DNA of 63,295 nucleotides from the NCBI GenBank assembly GCA_003537645.1, contig DPRM01000107.1:1-63295 (forward strand), given 5' to 3'. Source of the DNA: Prolixibacteraceae bacterium. GTDB lineage: Bacteria > Bacteroidota > Bacteroidia > Bacteroidales > Prolixibacteraceae. The notes beneath the pieces were generated by a model that was not told the origin of the DNA, ran no database searches, and saw nothing but the letters and a program-made list of their open reading frames with translations. Shown here piece after piece: positions 51,735 through 61,259 of the stretch. A program made the translations under genes and the position numbers. The first letter of the stretch is position 1. Every line of letters starts with the position of its first letter.

Positions 51735-54700
51735 TTAAAGTTTGAAACTAACGCTAAATCCGAGACTGCGGGCAGAAGGGATTTGTCCGAATTCGAGACC
51801 TTGAACATTCGAGTTGCTGAATGCTCCTTCAGGGTCAACATGCGGTACTTTTGTCCAGAGGATAGCAAGATTTCTACCTACCAGAGAAATGTTAACGTCT
51901 TTGATTGGAGTGTTACCAATTTTATTGAATGTATAGCCAAGTTTAAACTCGCGAAGTTTAATATAGCTGGCGTCATAAACACTTGAGTAAGCAACATCGC
52001 TTACATAAGCTGCTTTGTTGAAGTTTTCAGCGTTGGCTGCAACGTCGTTTTTAACGTAAGTAACAGCACCGCTTGCATCAACTACTTCTTTTACACCGTC
52101 TCCAACAATACCACCTTCACGTCCGATGACGGTTTCTTCCAAAACACCTGCATAACGACCCCAGGTAGAAGTCATTGAGTACATTTCTCCACCCATTCTT
52201 GTGTCGATCAGGAAGTTTAAATTAACACCTTTATAGTTGAATTCGTTGTTGATACCACCAATCCAATCAGGTGTATAGTTACCCAGAACTTTTAGGTCGC
52301 CTTGTGCAGGAAGACCGTTTCTGTAGATGATCTGTCCGTCAGGTGCTCTTTCGAAGTCGTAGCCAAACAATGAACCATATTTTTGACCTGGAATAGCCAT
52401 TACTTTCAAACTCCAGTAGCTTCCACCTGAAAGTTCATATTGGTCAATTCCTTCAGCAAGTTCAACAACTTCGTTTTGGTTTTTCGACCAGTTGATGGTT
52501 ACATCCCAGTTCAAACCTGTTTTTGATTTCAGGATCGATCCGCCAAGTAATAATTCAATACCGCTGTTATCAATTTGTCCGGCATTGGTCACTTTTGTAC
52601 CGTAACCAGAAGATGCCGAGATTGGCACAGAAATAATCTGGTTTGTTGCGCTTGAATTATAGTAAGTTACATCTAATTTAACACGGTCTCTGAAGAATCT
52701 GAAATCTCCACCAACTTCGAATGAAGTTACGAATTGTGGTTTTAATCCTGCATTTGGTAATTCGTTCGGAACAAATTGATTCAGAAGTTTTGTACCGGCA
52801 TTCCATCCATCTCCAAATCCTACGGTTGGTAAAAGTTTGAAAGGATCGGTGTCGGCACCTACTTTAGCCCAGCTTAATCTTAGTTTACCAAATGAAAGAA
52901 GTGAAGGATCAGCTTCAATCATTTCAGTTAAAACACCACTTAACTGTACTGAAGGGTAGAAGAATGAATTATGGTCTGCAGGCAGTGCGCTTGACCAGTC
53001 ATTACGTCCAGAGAAATCAACATAAAGCATTGATTTATATCCAAGTTGTCCTGAGAAATAAAGACTGTTGATGTGTTTTTTCCAGCGGTAATTGTCGGCC
53101 ACCTGAGGAACCAGTGAGTTCTTCACATTGTAAACTCCGTCAACGGCTAGTTCAGGAGCTTCAACAAAGTTCCATGTGCGGCTATAGTTCATTGAGTTAC
53201 CACCAACGCTTAAACCCAATTCAAATTCGTCAAATCTTTTATTTGCACTAACAAGGAAATCTGTGTTGTTTTCTTTGTAAAGGTCAACTTCTTCCATGTA
53301 GTATCCATTCGGAAACTCCTGCATGTGTTTTGCCCTGCGGTTGGTATTCATGTTTGAATAGTAGTCAACACCGGTACGAACAAATGCGCTTAACCAATCA
53401 GTGAACTGATATTTTGCGGTGGCATTTCCAAAGAAACGGTCACGTTTGTTGGTATTAAGGTTTTCGTACAAAGTTGAATAGGGGTTGTTATGGTAGTTGG
53501 TATTCCAGTTGTACCATGAACCATCGGCGTTGCGATAGTTTTTCAAAGCTGAAATATCAACCTGACGTCCAAACCAGTTGAACTGCTGCATAACGTTGTC
53601 AGGATCGTAACCATAACCAGGTAAGTTAGGGCTATCGGTGCTTACATAAGAACCCGAAGAAGTGAATTCCAATTTGTCGGTCAATTGAGAACTACCGTTA
53701 AAAGTAAAAGTATTTTTCTTTAACTGGGTATTTTCCATCATACCGGTTTGGTCAAGGTTCGTGAGGGAAACCCTGAAGTTCGTTTTGTCAGACGATCCGA
53801 CAAGCGCTACAGAAGTGGTAGCAGTAACACCGGTTTTGAAGAAATCTTTAACATTGTTCGGATGCGAAATCCATGGAGTGGCTTCGCGAACACCATTATT
53901 AACAGGGGAGTTGAACTGTGGAATCATTAAGCCAACGTCCAGTTTTGGACCCCAGCTTTCGTCGGTTCCGTCGTTTACACCACCACCGGCGCCATCAACA
54001 TATTCAAATTTTCCTGCCGAACCTTGTCCGTATTGGTTTTGATAATCAGGTAAACGTAGAGGATTTTCGAAAGTGGTTGAGTTACTAACTTCAACACCAA
54101 TTCCTTTATTACCTTTTCCGGTTTTTGTAGTGATTACGATAACTCCGTTTGAAGCTCTTGATCCGTAAAGCGCGGCAGCATTAGGGCCTTTCAATACCGA
54201 AATTGATTCGATATTGTCAGGGTTAATATCCTGAACGCCACTACCACGGTTAACTCCTTCGTTGGATGTACCACCAAAGCTTGAGTTAGCCAGCGGGATT
54301 CCATCAACAACAAAAAGCGGCTGGTTATTTCCGTCCAGTGAGTTTACACCACGAAGAATAATACGGGCTGAAGCTCCAACTGCTCCGGAACTATTGGTGA
54401 TCTGTGCACCGGAAATACGTCCCTGAAGTGAATTAACTACGTTGGTTTCTTTTGCCCTGGTGATTTCGTCACCTTTTACGTCCTGAACGGCATATCCAAG
54501 AGCTTTCTTTTCCCTTGAAATACCTAAGGCGGTAACAACAACCTCATCAACAGCAATGTTATCAGATAACATTTTGACATTAAATGTTGTCTGACTTCCA
54601 ACTGCAACTTCCTGAGTTGCCATACCAACAAAGGTAAATACCAAAGTTTTGACATCTTGAGGAACTTTTAACCTGAAGGCACCTTCCATGTCGGTGATAG

Positions 54701-54854
54701 TTCCCAGGGTTGTTCCTTTAACAGATACAGAAACACCAGGTAGTGTACTTCCGTCGTCGGCAGAAGTCACCTTGCCTGAGATCTCCTTGGTTTGGGCCAC
54801 CAGGACCTGCAAACCAATTGCAAAGAATGCAAGCAATAACGCGATTTTTTTCAT
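51735..54854 (-). CDS. SusC/RagA TonB-linked outer membrane protein (pair 3)
   Basis: 1039 aa. The start is ATG 54854 (MKKIALLLAFFAIGL), giving the same signal peptide as pairs 1 and 2; the frame is open up to 54884. Carboxypeptidase-regulatory-like domain, plug (LFVVDGIPLANSSFGG, NGVIVITTKTG) and a barrel ending SFKL. No STN domain. The leader has an inverted repeat over a -7-like box. Confidence 0.94.
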   Translation of the reverse strand: MKKIALLLAFFAIGLQVLVAQTKEISGKVTSADDGSTLPGVSVSVKGTTLGTITDMEGAFRLKVPQDVKTLVFTFVGMATQEVAVGSQTTFNVKMLSDNIAVDEVVVTALGISREKKALGYAVQDVKGDEITRAKETNVVNSLQGRISGAQITNSSGAVGASARIILRGVNSLDGNNQPLFVVDGIPLANSSFGGTSNEGVNRGSGVQDINPDNIESISVLKGPNAAALYGSRASNGVIVITTKTGKGNKGIGVEVSNSTTFENPLRLPDYQNQYGQGSAGKFEYVDGAGGGVNDGTDESWGPKLDVGLMIPQFNSPVNNGVREATPWISHPNNVKDFFKTGVTATTSVALVGSSDKTNFRVSLTNLDQTGMMENTQLKKNTFTFNGSSQLTDKLEFTSSGSYVSTDSPNLPGYGYDPDNVMQQFNWFGRQVDISALKNYRNADGSWYNWNTNYHNNPYSTLYENLNTNKRDRFFGNATAKYQFTDWLSAFVRTGVDYYSNMNTNRRAKHMQEFPNGYYMEEVDLYKENNTDFLVSANKRFDEFELGLSVGGNSMNYSRTWNFVEAPELAVDGVYNVKNSLVPQVADNYRWKKHINSLYFSGQLGYKSMLYVDFSGRNDWSSALPADHNSFFYPSVQLSGVLTEMIEADPSLLSFGKLRLSWAKVGADTDPFKLLPTVGFGDGWNAGTKLLNQFVPNELPNAGLKPQFVTSFEVGGDFRFFRDRVKLDVTYYNSSATNQIISVPISASSGYGTKVTNAGQIDNSGIELLLGGSILKSKTGLNWDVTINWSKNQNEVVELAEGIDQYELSGGSYWSLKVMAIPGQKYGSLFGYDFERAPDGQIIYRNGLPAQGDLKVLGNYTPDWIGGINNEFNYKGVNLNFLIDTRMGGEMYSMTSTWGRYAGVLEETVIGREGGIVGDGVKEVVDASGAVTYVKNDVAANAENFNKAAYVSDVAYSSVYDASYIKLREFKLGYTFNKIGNTPIKDVNISLVGRNLAILWTKVPHVDPEGAFSNSNVQGLEFGQIPSARSLGFSVSFKL

Positions 54855-55250
54855 GTAAATTAAATTTAAATTTAACAGCATCATTTTTTTAATGAAAAAT
54901 AGGCAGGTAAACTCCGCATAAAATAGCCCCTCTATTGCAATGCAACTTGAAAATTTGATTCCCCCAAATCAAATTTATCCGGGATTTTTAAATGGAATTT
55001 AACGAGCCCCCCTTCTTTAATAAGTATCAATTCTGTAATTCATCAATACTTAGAATCACAAATTTAGAAAAATGTGTTTAGGATGATTGATCTATAAAGA
55101 TAAATAATTACATATTTTAACACTGTTAACAAATATAAAAATCACTGAACCTTTGTTGGAATCAGGATTTTATTGATTAAAATATTGAAATTTAGTTGTT
55201 TGAATAAAGGAAGAGTAGTGAATTTACAGTTTATTTGGAATGATTATAAA
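54855..55250. other. Leader and intergenic region before SusC pair 3
   Basis: No gene was recognised in these 396 bases. It holds the inverted repeat and -7 element at 54951-54977. The rest is AT-rich without a recognised signal; no terminator was seen for the HAD gene, whose 3' end is at 55251. Confidence 0.5.
54951..54977 (-). promoter_or_regulatory. Inverted repeat overlapping a -7 element upstream of SusC pair 3
   Basis: AAATTTGATT (54951-54960), 6-base loop CCCCCA, AATCAAATTT (54967-54976) is a perfect 10-bp inverted repeat. The minus strand also reads TAAATTTG at 54977-54970 (TAnnTTTG). It could be a repressor site or a hairpin near the transcript start. Confidence 0.5.
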
Positions 55251-56003
55251 TTACAGAATTGAAGCTAATCCTGAAATTTCATCTATAAAATAGGTTTTGG
55301 TATGTTGATTTAATATCAAAAACATTGAATTTGCTGAAGAAAGACTTGTTTTTACTGTTTCGGGTATCTTGTTATCACCGTTGTTGAGGTTCATAATCTG
55401 ATCAATTCCAAAAGCCATAGCTCCTTCAATATCGGTTTCCCACGAGTCGCCTATCATAATGCTCTTTTGCTTTTTGGCATTGGTCGATTTTAAGGCATGT
55501 TCAAATATCTTCCGGTGGGGTTTTGTGGTTTTAATTTCTTCTGAAATAATCACTTTGCCAAAAAAATCGGTCAATCCGCAATTGTTAAGTTTGGCATGTT
55601 GCACTTCATAAAATCCATTGGTAATGATGTGCATCTGATAGCCTTTTTTCTTCAGATAGGTCAATGTTTCTTTGGTTCCGGCGAATAATCGGGTTTGCAA
55701 AGCCATAAATTCAAGGTAAAAGCGGTTAATTCCTTCAAAATCCTGATCGGTAATTTCAAAAGCTTTAAGCGATTTCGAGAAACGCTCTGTGATTAATGTT
55801 TGTTTGTTAATTTTTTTTGCACGGTAATCAGCCCAAAGCGATTCATTAATTTGTTCGTAATATTTAAAGTATGCATCGAATGAATCCAGACGACTAATCA
55901 AATCGAGTTTTTCGAATGTTTGTTTCAGTGCTTCGTGTGAGTTGGCCGAAAAATCCCAGAGGGTATTGTCCAAATCAAAAAAAAGGAAATCGTATTTTCT
56001 CAT
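55251..56003 (-). CDS. HAD phosphatase, YjjG/noncanonical nucleotidase-like
   Basis: 250 aa. Motif I DLDNTLWD (nucleophile Asp), motif II ITNG, the lysine in KPHRKIF and motif IV IGDSWETDIEGA. The cap is of helical type. It matches the YjjG group, which dephosphorylates odd pyrimidine nucleotides. The tail (last about 17 residues) extends beyond the usual end. Four-base overlap with rsmI (ATGA), so the two are coupled. Confidence 0.88.
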   Translation of the reverse strand: MRKYDFLFFDLDNTLWDFSANSHEALKQTFEKLDLISRLDSFDAYFKYYEQINESLWADYRAKKINKQTLITERFSKSLKAFEITDQDFEGINRFYLEFMALQTRLFAGTKETLTYLKKKGYQMHIITNGFYEVQHAKLNNCGLTDFFGKVIISEEIKTTKPHRKIFEHALKSTNAKKQKSIMIGDSWETDIEGAMAFGIDQIMNLNNGDNKIPETVKTSLSSANSMFLILNQHTKTYFIDEISGLASIL

Positions 56004-56698
56004 TCATCATCTTCTTCAGATGTTTCTACTTTGTAACCTTCCAGTACTATTACAATTTCGCCTTTGATGGTTTTTGCCCCAAAATATTCGATTAGCTCTG
56101 TGAGTGTACCTCTGCGGTTTTCTTCAAAAAACTTCGATAATTCGCGCGATACTGAGGCACGCCTGTCGGGACCAAGGAACTCAGCAAACTGTTCCAGCGT
56201 TTTCATCAGGCGGTAAGGCGATTCGTAGAAAATCATTGTTCTGGGTTCGGTAAGCAGTTCTTTGATTTTTTTATGACGACCTTTTTTTTGTGGAAGAAAT
56301 CCTTCAAAGGTAAAACGGTCTGTCGGAAAACCCGAATTTACCAGCGCCGGAATCATGGCTGTTGCGCCTGGAAGACATTCAACTTCTATTTCTTTATCGA
56401 GACAGGTTTTTACAAGCAAAAATCCGGGGTCGCTAATTCCGGGAGTTCCTGCATCCGAAATCAGCGCCACATTCTTGCCGTTTTCGATTTGGCCGGCAAT
56501 CATTTCAACAGTTTTATGCTCGTTGAATTTGTGGTGCGAAACCAATTTATTTTTTATCTCATAATGATTAAGTAATTTGGCTGAAGTACGAGTGTCTTCA
56601 GCCAAAATTAAGTCCACTTCCTTCAGGATTCTGATTCCGCGGAAAGTCATATCTTCGAGGTTGCCGATTGGGGTCGGTACTAAAAATAATTTCCCCAT
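56000..56698 (-). CDS. rsmI: 16S rRNA (cytidine-1402) 2'-O-methyltransferase
   Basis: 232 aa, tetrapyrrole-methylase fold. PTPIGNLEDMTFRG, AEDTRTSAKLL and ISDAGTPGISDPG (SAM-binding) are the RsmI signatures; ESPYRL and SRELSKFFEE follow. Methylates C1402 in the ribosomal P site. Full length with an acidic tail. Overlaps the HAD gene by four bases. Confidence 0.96.
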   Translation of the reverse strand: MGKLFLVPTPIGNLEDMTFRGIRILKEVDLILAEDTRTSAKLLNHYEIKNKLVSHHKFNEHKTVEMIAGQIENGKNVALISDAGTPGISDPGFLLVKTCLDKEIEVECLPGATAMIPALVNSGFPTDRFTFEGFLPQKKGRHKKIKELLTEPRTMIFYESPYRLMKTLEQFAEFLGPDRRASVSRELSKFFEENRRGTLTELIEYFGAKTIKGEIVIVLEGYKVETSEEDDE

Positions 56699-56742
56699 TT
56701 TTTTGTAGGTTTTTGTATATCTGAAACTTTACCCATTGTATT

Positions 56743-56800
56743 GACTGATGTAAATGCCCAACAGGTACACAAACGGACAATCATTTCAGGTTTTTACTTG
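56743..56800. repeat. Dispersed 58-bp repeat, copy B
   Basis: Counterpart of 13324-13381. It overlaps the stop codon of the acidic protein on the minus strand and fills most of the gap to rsmI. Confidence 0.7.
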
Positions 56801-57912
56801 GTGAACCGGCGTTTCAGCAAATCAACAAACTTTAAGCTTGCTTCATTTTTTTGCATGCTAAGATTTGCTTTCAGGTATTCAACCGCCTCCTGAATATGTT
56901 CCATTTTATCCAGATTCTCGATTATTTTATTGTATTTATCCGAATTGTTATCAAAAATTTCCCTGATAAAAATAAAGCGGTCGTTCAGTCCAATGGCAGC
57001 GCGCAGACTTGTTATCGGGCTGTTCGCAACCTTCGATTCCAGTTTATTTTCGCCAATCGAATCATTCAGCGAACGTTCTTTCTGAAACGATTCTCCGACA
57101 ACCGTTTTTTCCGGAGCAGTATTTTCGGGTTTTGGTATTTCTCGCATTTGTGGCCTCACCGGAGCTTCTACCTGGGGAGTAAACCGAACAGGTTCGAGTT
57201 CGTCTTCGTCATCAAGTTCCTCAATGCTTATTTCTCGAATCCCGGGTTGCGGATCGTTTTTAAGCTCTGTTTGCTCAATAACCGGTTTTTGCAAAGGCTC
57301 TTCTTCTTCTTCTTCTTCTTCTTCTTCTATAAATTCTTCCTCTTCATCACTTTCTTCATCCTCTTCTAAATCTTCATCTTCTTCCAAATCTTCCTCCTCT
57401 TTCAGATCAATTTCCTCTTCTTCCTCTTCAGTTTCAGTCAAATCTTCTTCTTCGGTTTCAGTTTCATCTTCTTCAGAATCAAATTCTTCCTCTTCGTCTA
57501 AATTCTCATCTTCATCCAATTCAGGTTCTTCATCCTCTGCCTCGGTTTCCGGTTCGTCTTCATCTTGTTCCACAAATTCTTCATCTTCCTCCTGAAGTTC
57601 TTCTTCCTCTTCAGAATAATCACCTTCCTCGAAATGCAAAATCTCAAGTTCAGGATCGGGGAAACTTACTTCTGAAACTTCTTCCTCTTCCTCATCAAAT
57701 CTGTCTTCTGCGTCGGTTTCTTCCTGAAATGATGCAGGATTTACTGCAAGTTCGCGCAGTAACTCTATTTCCTGAATAAGCAACCGTGCTTTGTTAACAG
57801 CCAAATCGATAATCAGCGACGAATTGGTCTGGCTATTGGCAACTTCTTCAGATAAAACTTTTAATTCTTCGAGATCTTTGACGATGATACTTACTAATTT
57901 ATGTTTGTCCAT
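56794..57912 (-). CDS. Highly acidic protein with Glu/Asp low-complexity centre
   Basis: 372 aa. N-terminal helical part (about 1-65, MDKHKLVSIIVKDLEELK), a long Glu/Asp-rich centre (about 65-225), and an ordered C-terminal domain (about 295-372: LRAAIGLNDRFIFIREIF, VEYLKANLSMQ). The C-terminal domain resembles one I recall from Bacteroidales hypothetical proteins; function unknown. The start ATG 57912 is preferred over the longer frame at 57993. The DNA of the centre is a near-perfect GAA/GAT triplet tract that could vary in length without frameshift. Confidence 0.82.
   Translation of the reverse strand: MDKHKLVSIIVKDLEELKVLSEEVANSQTNSSLIIDLAVNKARLLIQEIELLRELAVNPASFQEETDAEDRFDEEEEEVSEVSFPDPELEILHFEEGDYSEEEEELQEEDEEFVEQDEDEPETEAEDEEPELDEDENLDEEEEFDSEEDETETEEEDLTETEEEEEEIDLKEEEDLEEDEDLEEDEESDEEEEFIEEEEEEEEEEPLQKPVIEQTELKNDPQPGIREISIEELDDEDELEPVRFTPQVEAPVRPQMREIPKPENTAPEKTVVGESFQKERSLNDSIGENKLESKVANSPITSLRAAIGLNDRFIFIREIFDNNSDKYNKIIENLDKMEHIQEAVEYLKANLSMQKNEASLKFVDLLKRRFTK
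57299..57328. repeat. CTT/GAA triplet microsatellite inside the acidic gene
   Basis: Uninterrupted CTT triplets on the plus strand encode a run of about ten Glu. Slippage would change the acid tract by whole residues. Confidence 0.85.
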
Positions 57913-57972
57913 TTGTATATGTGATTTTAGTCGGTTATTCACCTTGAATTTTCCTTCGTAATGATTTAAATT

Positions 57973-57980
57973 TACCTTTG
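57973..57980 (+). promoter_or_regulatory. Candidate -7 element for the tdk-murF-alr operon
   Basis: TACCTTTG on the plus strand (TAnnTTTG), about 100 bases before the tdk start. The nearest TTG is 26 bases upstream, longer than the usual spacer. Confidence 0.4.
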
Positions 57981-58079
57981 TTTGCACAACCAAAATGCCG
58001 TTGTCTGAATAAAAAAGCCGGCATGAAATCGGTTGTTGAAACAGGGTAAAAGTACAAAAATCTTTAGCATATAAAATAC

Positions 58080-58655
58080 ATGTTTATTGAAAGGGGAATC
58101 GACAGACAAAAAAAGACTGGCAGTATTGAAGTCATTGCCGGATCAATGTTTTCAGGTAAGACAGAGGAATTGATACGACGGCTAAAACGTGCAAAAATTG
58201 CCCGGTTGAAAGTTGAGATTTTTAAACCGGCCATTGATACCCGTTATTCTGTTGCCGAAGTGGTGTCGCACGACGAGAATTCGATTATGAGCACTCCGGT
58301 CGAAACTTCAGGAAATATTATGCTTTTGGCCGGCGATGTGGATGTGATAGGGATTGACGAAGCACAGTTTTTCGACAACGGTTTGCTCGATGTGAGCGTG
58401 TCGCTTGCAAATCTTGGAATACGGGTAATTATTGCCGGGCTGGACATGGATTTCAAAGGAAAACCGTTTGGTCCGATTCCCGGATTGATGGCCGTTGCCG
58501 ATCATATTACCAAAGTTCATGCTATTTGCATGAGGTGTGGCGATGTCGCCCAGTTTTCGCACCGCTTTTCGACAGCCGACAAACTTGTTTTACTGGGCGA
58601 AAAAGATGAATACGAGCCATTGTGCCGTTCCTGTTATACCAAAGCTACCCGATAA
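58080..58655 (+). CDS. tdk: Thymidine kinase
   Basis: 191 aa, TK1-type. P-loop GSMFSGKTEEL, GIDEAQFF (Walker B and catalytic region) and the zinc cysteines CMRC and CRSC. Phosphorylates thymidine to dTMP in salvage. The stop TAA overlaps the ATG of the MurF-Alr gene (TAATG), so the two are coupled. Length is normal. Confidence 0.96.
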   Translation: MFIERGIDRQKKTGSIEVIAGSMFSGKTEELIRRLKRAKIARLKVEIFKPAIDTRYSVAEVVSHDENSIMSTPVETSGNIMLLAGDVDVIGIDEAQFFDNGLLDVSVSLANLGIRVIIAGLDMDFKGKPFGPIPGLMAVADHITKVHAICMRCGDVAQFSHRFSTADKLVLLGEKDEYEPLCRSCYTKATR

Positions 58656-61135
58656 TGCCTACTCTTTCCGTTCAACAGGTTTCTTCAATTGTCGGGGGCG
58701 AGTATCGTTCTCCTGAATTAATTCCTGAAATTCATATTTCTTCTGTCGCGATTGATAGCCGGATGATTTTTGATCCGGAATCGAGCTTATTTTTTGCATT
58801 GAAAACGGAGCGAAACGATGGACACCGGTACATTGCCGATTTGGTTCATTCGGGTGTTCGCGCTTTTGTGGTTTCCAGCTATTCCGAAGAATTCCTGAAA
58901 TATTCAAATTGCAGTTTCGTGGTTGTTGCCGATACACTGAAAGCGCTTCAAAAACTGGCTGCATGGAACCGCTCTCAATTTGATATTCCGGTTTTGGGAA
59001 TCACCGGAAGCAATGGCAAGACCATCGTTAAAGAGTGGCTGTTCGAATTGCTGAACAACCATTCTGTTATCCGCAGTCCGAAAAGCTACAATTCGCAGGT
59101 GGGAGTTCCTTTGTCGGTTTGGAACCTGAGCGCAGATTATGAAATGGCCATTTTCGAAGCGGGTATTTCAAAACCTGGCGAAATGCAGCATTTGCAGGAA
59201 ATTATCAGGCCAACCATTGGTATTTTAACCAATATCGGCGAAGCGCATCAGGAGAATTTTAGCACTAAACAGGAAAAGCTGGAAGAAAAGCTGAAACTTT
59301 TTGCCTCGTGTAACACATTAATATACTGCAAAGATCAATCTTTGGTCGATTCTGTTGTCAGAAATGGGGGAGTCAGTCCGTCGGTTAAACTTGTTGCATG
59401 GTCGTTTAATGACAGATCTGCCGATTTATATTTCAGTATTGACGAAACAAGTGAAGGGGTTGAACTGCTTACCGATTTTGATGGGAAATCTTACCGGGTG
59501 AAATTGCCGTTTCAGGATTCAGCCAGTCTCGAAAATGCCGGACATTGCCTTGCTTTTATTCTTTCGCAGCATTATGCCGATAGCGCAGTGCTGGAATCTT
59601 TCCGGAGAATTCAGCCTTTGGCTATGCGACTTGAAATGAAGGAAGGCATCAACAATTGCCTGCTGATCAACGATTATTACAACTCTGATATTAATTCGCT
59701 TCAAATTGCGCTTGCATTTTTGAACAATCATGCCCGCGCTCCTTATTTGCGCAAAACAGTGATTTTGTCTGATATTCAGCAATCGGGTATTTCTGATGAA
59801 CAATTGTATCAGGAAGTGGCTCGGTTGCTTTTGATGAATAAAACCAGTCATCTGATTGGTATCGGTCCGCAAATCAGGAAACAGGCTGCTTCGTTTGAAA
59901 TGTCAACTGAGTTTTATGAATCGACAGAACAGTTTCTGGAATCGTTTCAGCCGGGTAAGTTTCAACAGGATTGTATTCTCCTGAAAGGAGCCCGGGATTT
60001 TCATTTCGAGCGGATTTCGTCGGTGCTTCAGAAAAAATACCACCAGACAGTTCTCGAAATTGATCTGAATGCGTTGATTGATAATCTTAACTTTTTCCGA
60101 TCGCTTATTCGTCCTGAAACGCGCATCATGGTAATGGTGAAAGCATTCTCGTATGGTAGCGGAATGGCCGAAATTGCCCGCATTCTTCAATTTCACAAAG
60201 TAGATTATCTGGCTGTAGCTGTAGCCGACGAGGGTGTTGAACTGCGTCAGGCCGGAATTGATTTGCCCATTGTGGTGATGAATCCTGAGGAACACAGTTT
60301 CGAAAATATGATCGAATTCAGGCTCGAACCAAATATTTATTCTGAAGAGATTTTTGAATCGTTCAGGAAAGTATTGCAGCAAAACGCGGTTGTTCGTTAT
60401 CCGGTTCATTTGAAGCTCGACACCGGAATGCATCGCCTTGGTTTTGATTCGGCAAATAAAATTGAAAGCTTGTTGGTGAAGCTGATCGCGCAGGAACAAA
60501 TGGTAGTTCGCTCGGTTTTCTCACATCTGGCCGGAGCCGACGAAGCGATGCACGACGAATTTACAATCGGGCAGGTTCAGCAGTTCCTGAAATTCAGTTC
60601 AATGATCGCGGAAAAGCTTCCGTACAAAGTTTTCAGGCATATTCTTAATTCTGCCGGAATAGAAAGATTTCCCCAATTTCAGTTTGAAATGGTCCGGCTT
60701 GGAATTGGTCTGTACGGGGTGAGTGCCTGCAATAACGGGCAAATTAGAAGCATCAGCCGCCTGAAAACTTCAGTGTCTCAAATTCGCAAAATTCCGGCAG
60801 GGCAAACGGTGGGCTACAGTCGCAAAGGTACGATTGTGCATGATTCTGAAATCGCTGTTCTCCCGATTGGTTATGCCGATGGTTACGACCGCCGGTTGAG
60901 CAATGGGGTGGGGAAGGTGTTTGTGAAAGGACAGATCGTACCAATTATCGGAAATGTTTGCATGGACATGTGCATGATTGATGTTACCGGATTGCAGGTT
61001 TCTGTTGGCGACGAAGTGGAACTGATGGGCGAACATATTCCGGTAAGCGACATTGCCGAAACCATCGGTACTATTCCGTATGAAATACTTACCGGAATCT
61101 CGCAGCGGGTGAAACGGGTTTATTTGCAGGAGTAG
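58655..61135 (+). CDS. murF-alr: Bifunctional MurF ligase / alanine racemase
   Basis: 826 aa fusion. N-terminal MurF-like part (about 1-450) with ATP loop GITGSNGKT and the Mur-ligase region EAGISKPGEM; C-terminal PLP alanine racemase (about 455-826) with the Schiff-base lysine in MVKAFSYGSG and the catalytic tyrosine region VGYSRKG. It would make D-Ala and join D-Ala-D-Ala to the UDP-MurNAc tripeptide. This fusion is known in Bacteroidota. The start is ATG 58655 (TAATG overlap with tdk), not 58622. Confidence 0.95.
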   Translation: MPTLSVQQVSSIVGGEYRSPELIPEIHISSVAIDSRMIFDPESSLFFALKTERNDGHRYIADLVHSGVRAFVVSSYSEEFLKYSNCSFVVVADTLKALQKLAAWNRSQFDIPVLGITGSNGKTIVKEWLFELLNNHSVIRSPKSYNSQVGVPLSVWNLSADYEMAIFEAGISKPGEMQHLQEIIRPTIGILTNIGEAHQENFSTKQEKLEEKLKLFASCNTLIYCKDQSLVDSVVRNGGVSPSVKLVAWSFNDRSADLYFSIDETSEGVELLTDFDGKSYRVKLPFQDSASLENAGHCLAFILSQHYADSAVLESFRRIQPLAMRLEMKEGINNCLLINDYYNSDINSLQIALAFLNNHARAPYLRKTVILSDIQQSGISDEQLYQEVARLLLMNKTSHLIGIGPQIRKQAASFEMSTEFYESTEQFLESFQPGKFQQDCILLKGARDFHFERISSVLQKKYHQTVLEIDLNALIDNLNFFRSLIRPETRIMVMVKAFSYGSGMAEIARILQFHKVDYLAVAVADEGVELRQAGIDLPIVVMNPEEHSFENMIEFRLEPNIYSEEIFESFRKVLQQNAVVRYPVHLKLDTGMHRLGFDSANKIESLLVKLIAQEQMVVRSVFSHLAGADEAMHDEFTIGQVQQFLKFSSMIAEKLPYKVFRHILNSAGIERFPQFQFEMVRLGIGLYGVSACNNGQIRSISRLKTSVSQIRKIPAGQTVGYSRKGTIVHDSEIAVLPIGYADGYDRRLSNGVGKVFVKGQIVPIIGNVCMDMCMIDVTGLQVSVGDEVELMGEHIPVSDIAETIGTIPYEILTGISQRVKRVYLQE

Positions 61136-61144
61136 AAGTGTGGT

Positions 61145-61210
61145 CAGTCGCAGTGGTCAGGACAATAAATGTCATTAGTAGTCATTTACTTCGTGTCATT
61201 TATTGACACA
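61145..61210. repeat. Intergenic ACTG and GTCATT-type repeats
   Basis: CAGTCGCAGTGG (61145-61156) is the reverse complement of the decamer repeated at 31-55. GTCATT repeats (61170-61200) resemble 13249-13291. GTGTCA-N5-TGACAC (61193-61209) forms a small palindrome or hairpin after murF-alr. Confidence 0.5.
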
Positions 61211-61259
61211 CAATGACAAACAGACCAGGAGCTTTGAACCTAAAACCTGAAACTCTTCG

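Noticed and set aside
57224..57595. Plus-strand serine-rich frame of 123 aa
   Set aside because: It is the antisense reading of the Glu/Asp-rich tract (TCN codons opposite GAN) and has no own start signals.
61193..61209. GTGTCA-N5-TGACAC as a Crp/Fnr binding site
   Set aside because: It lies downstream of murF-alr and after the 3' end of the crp-type gene, not before a start codon, and sits in repeat DNA.
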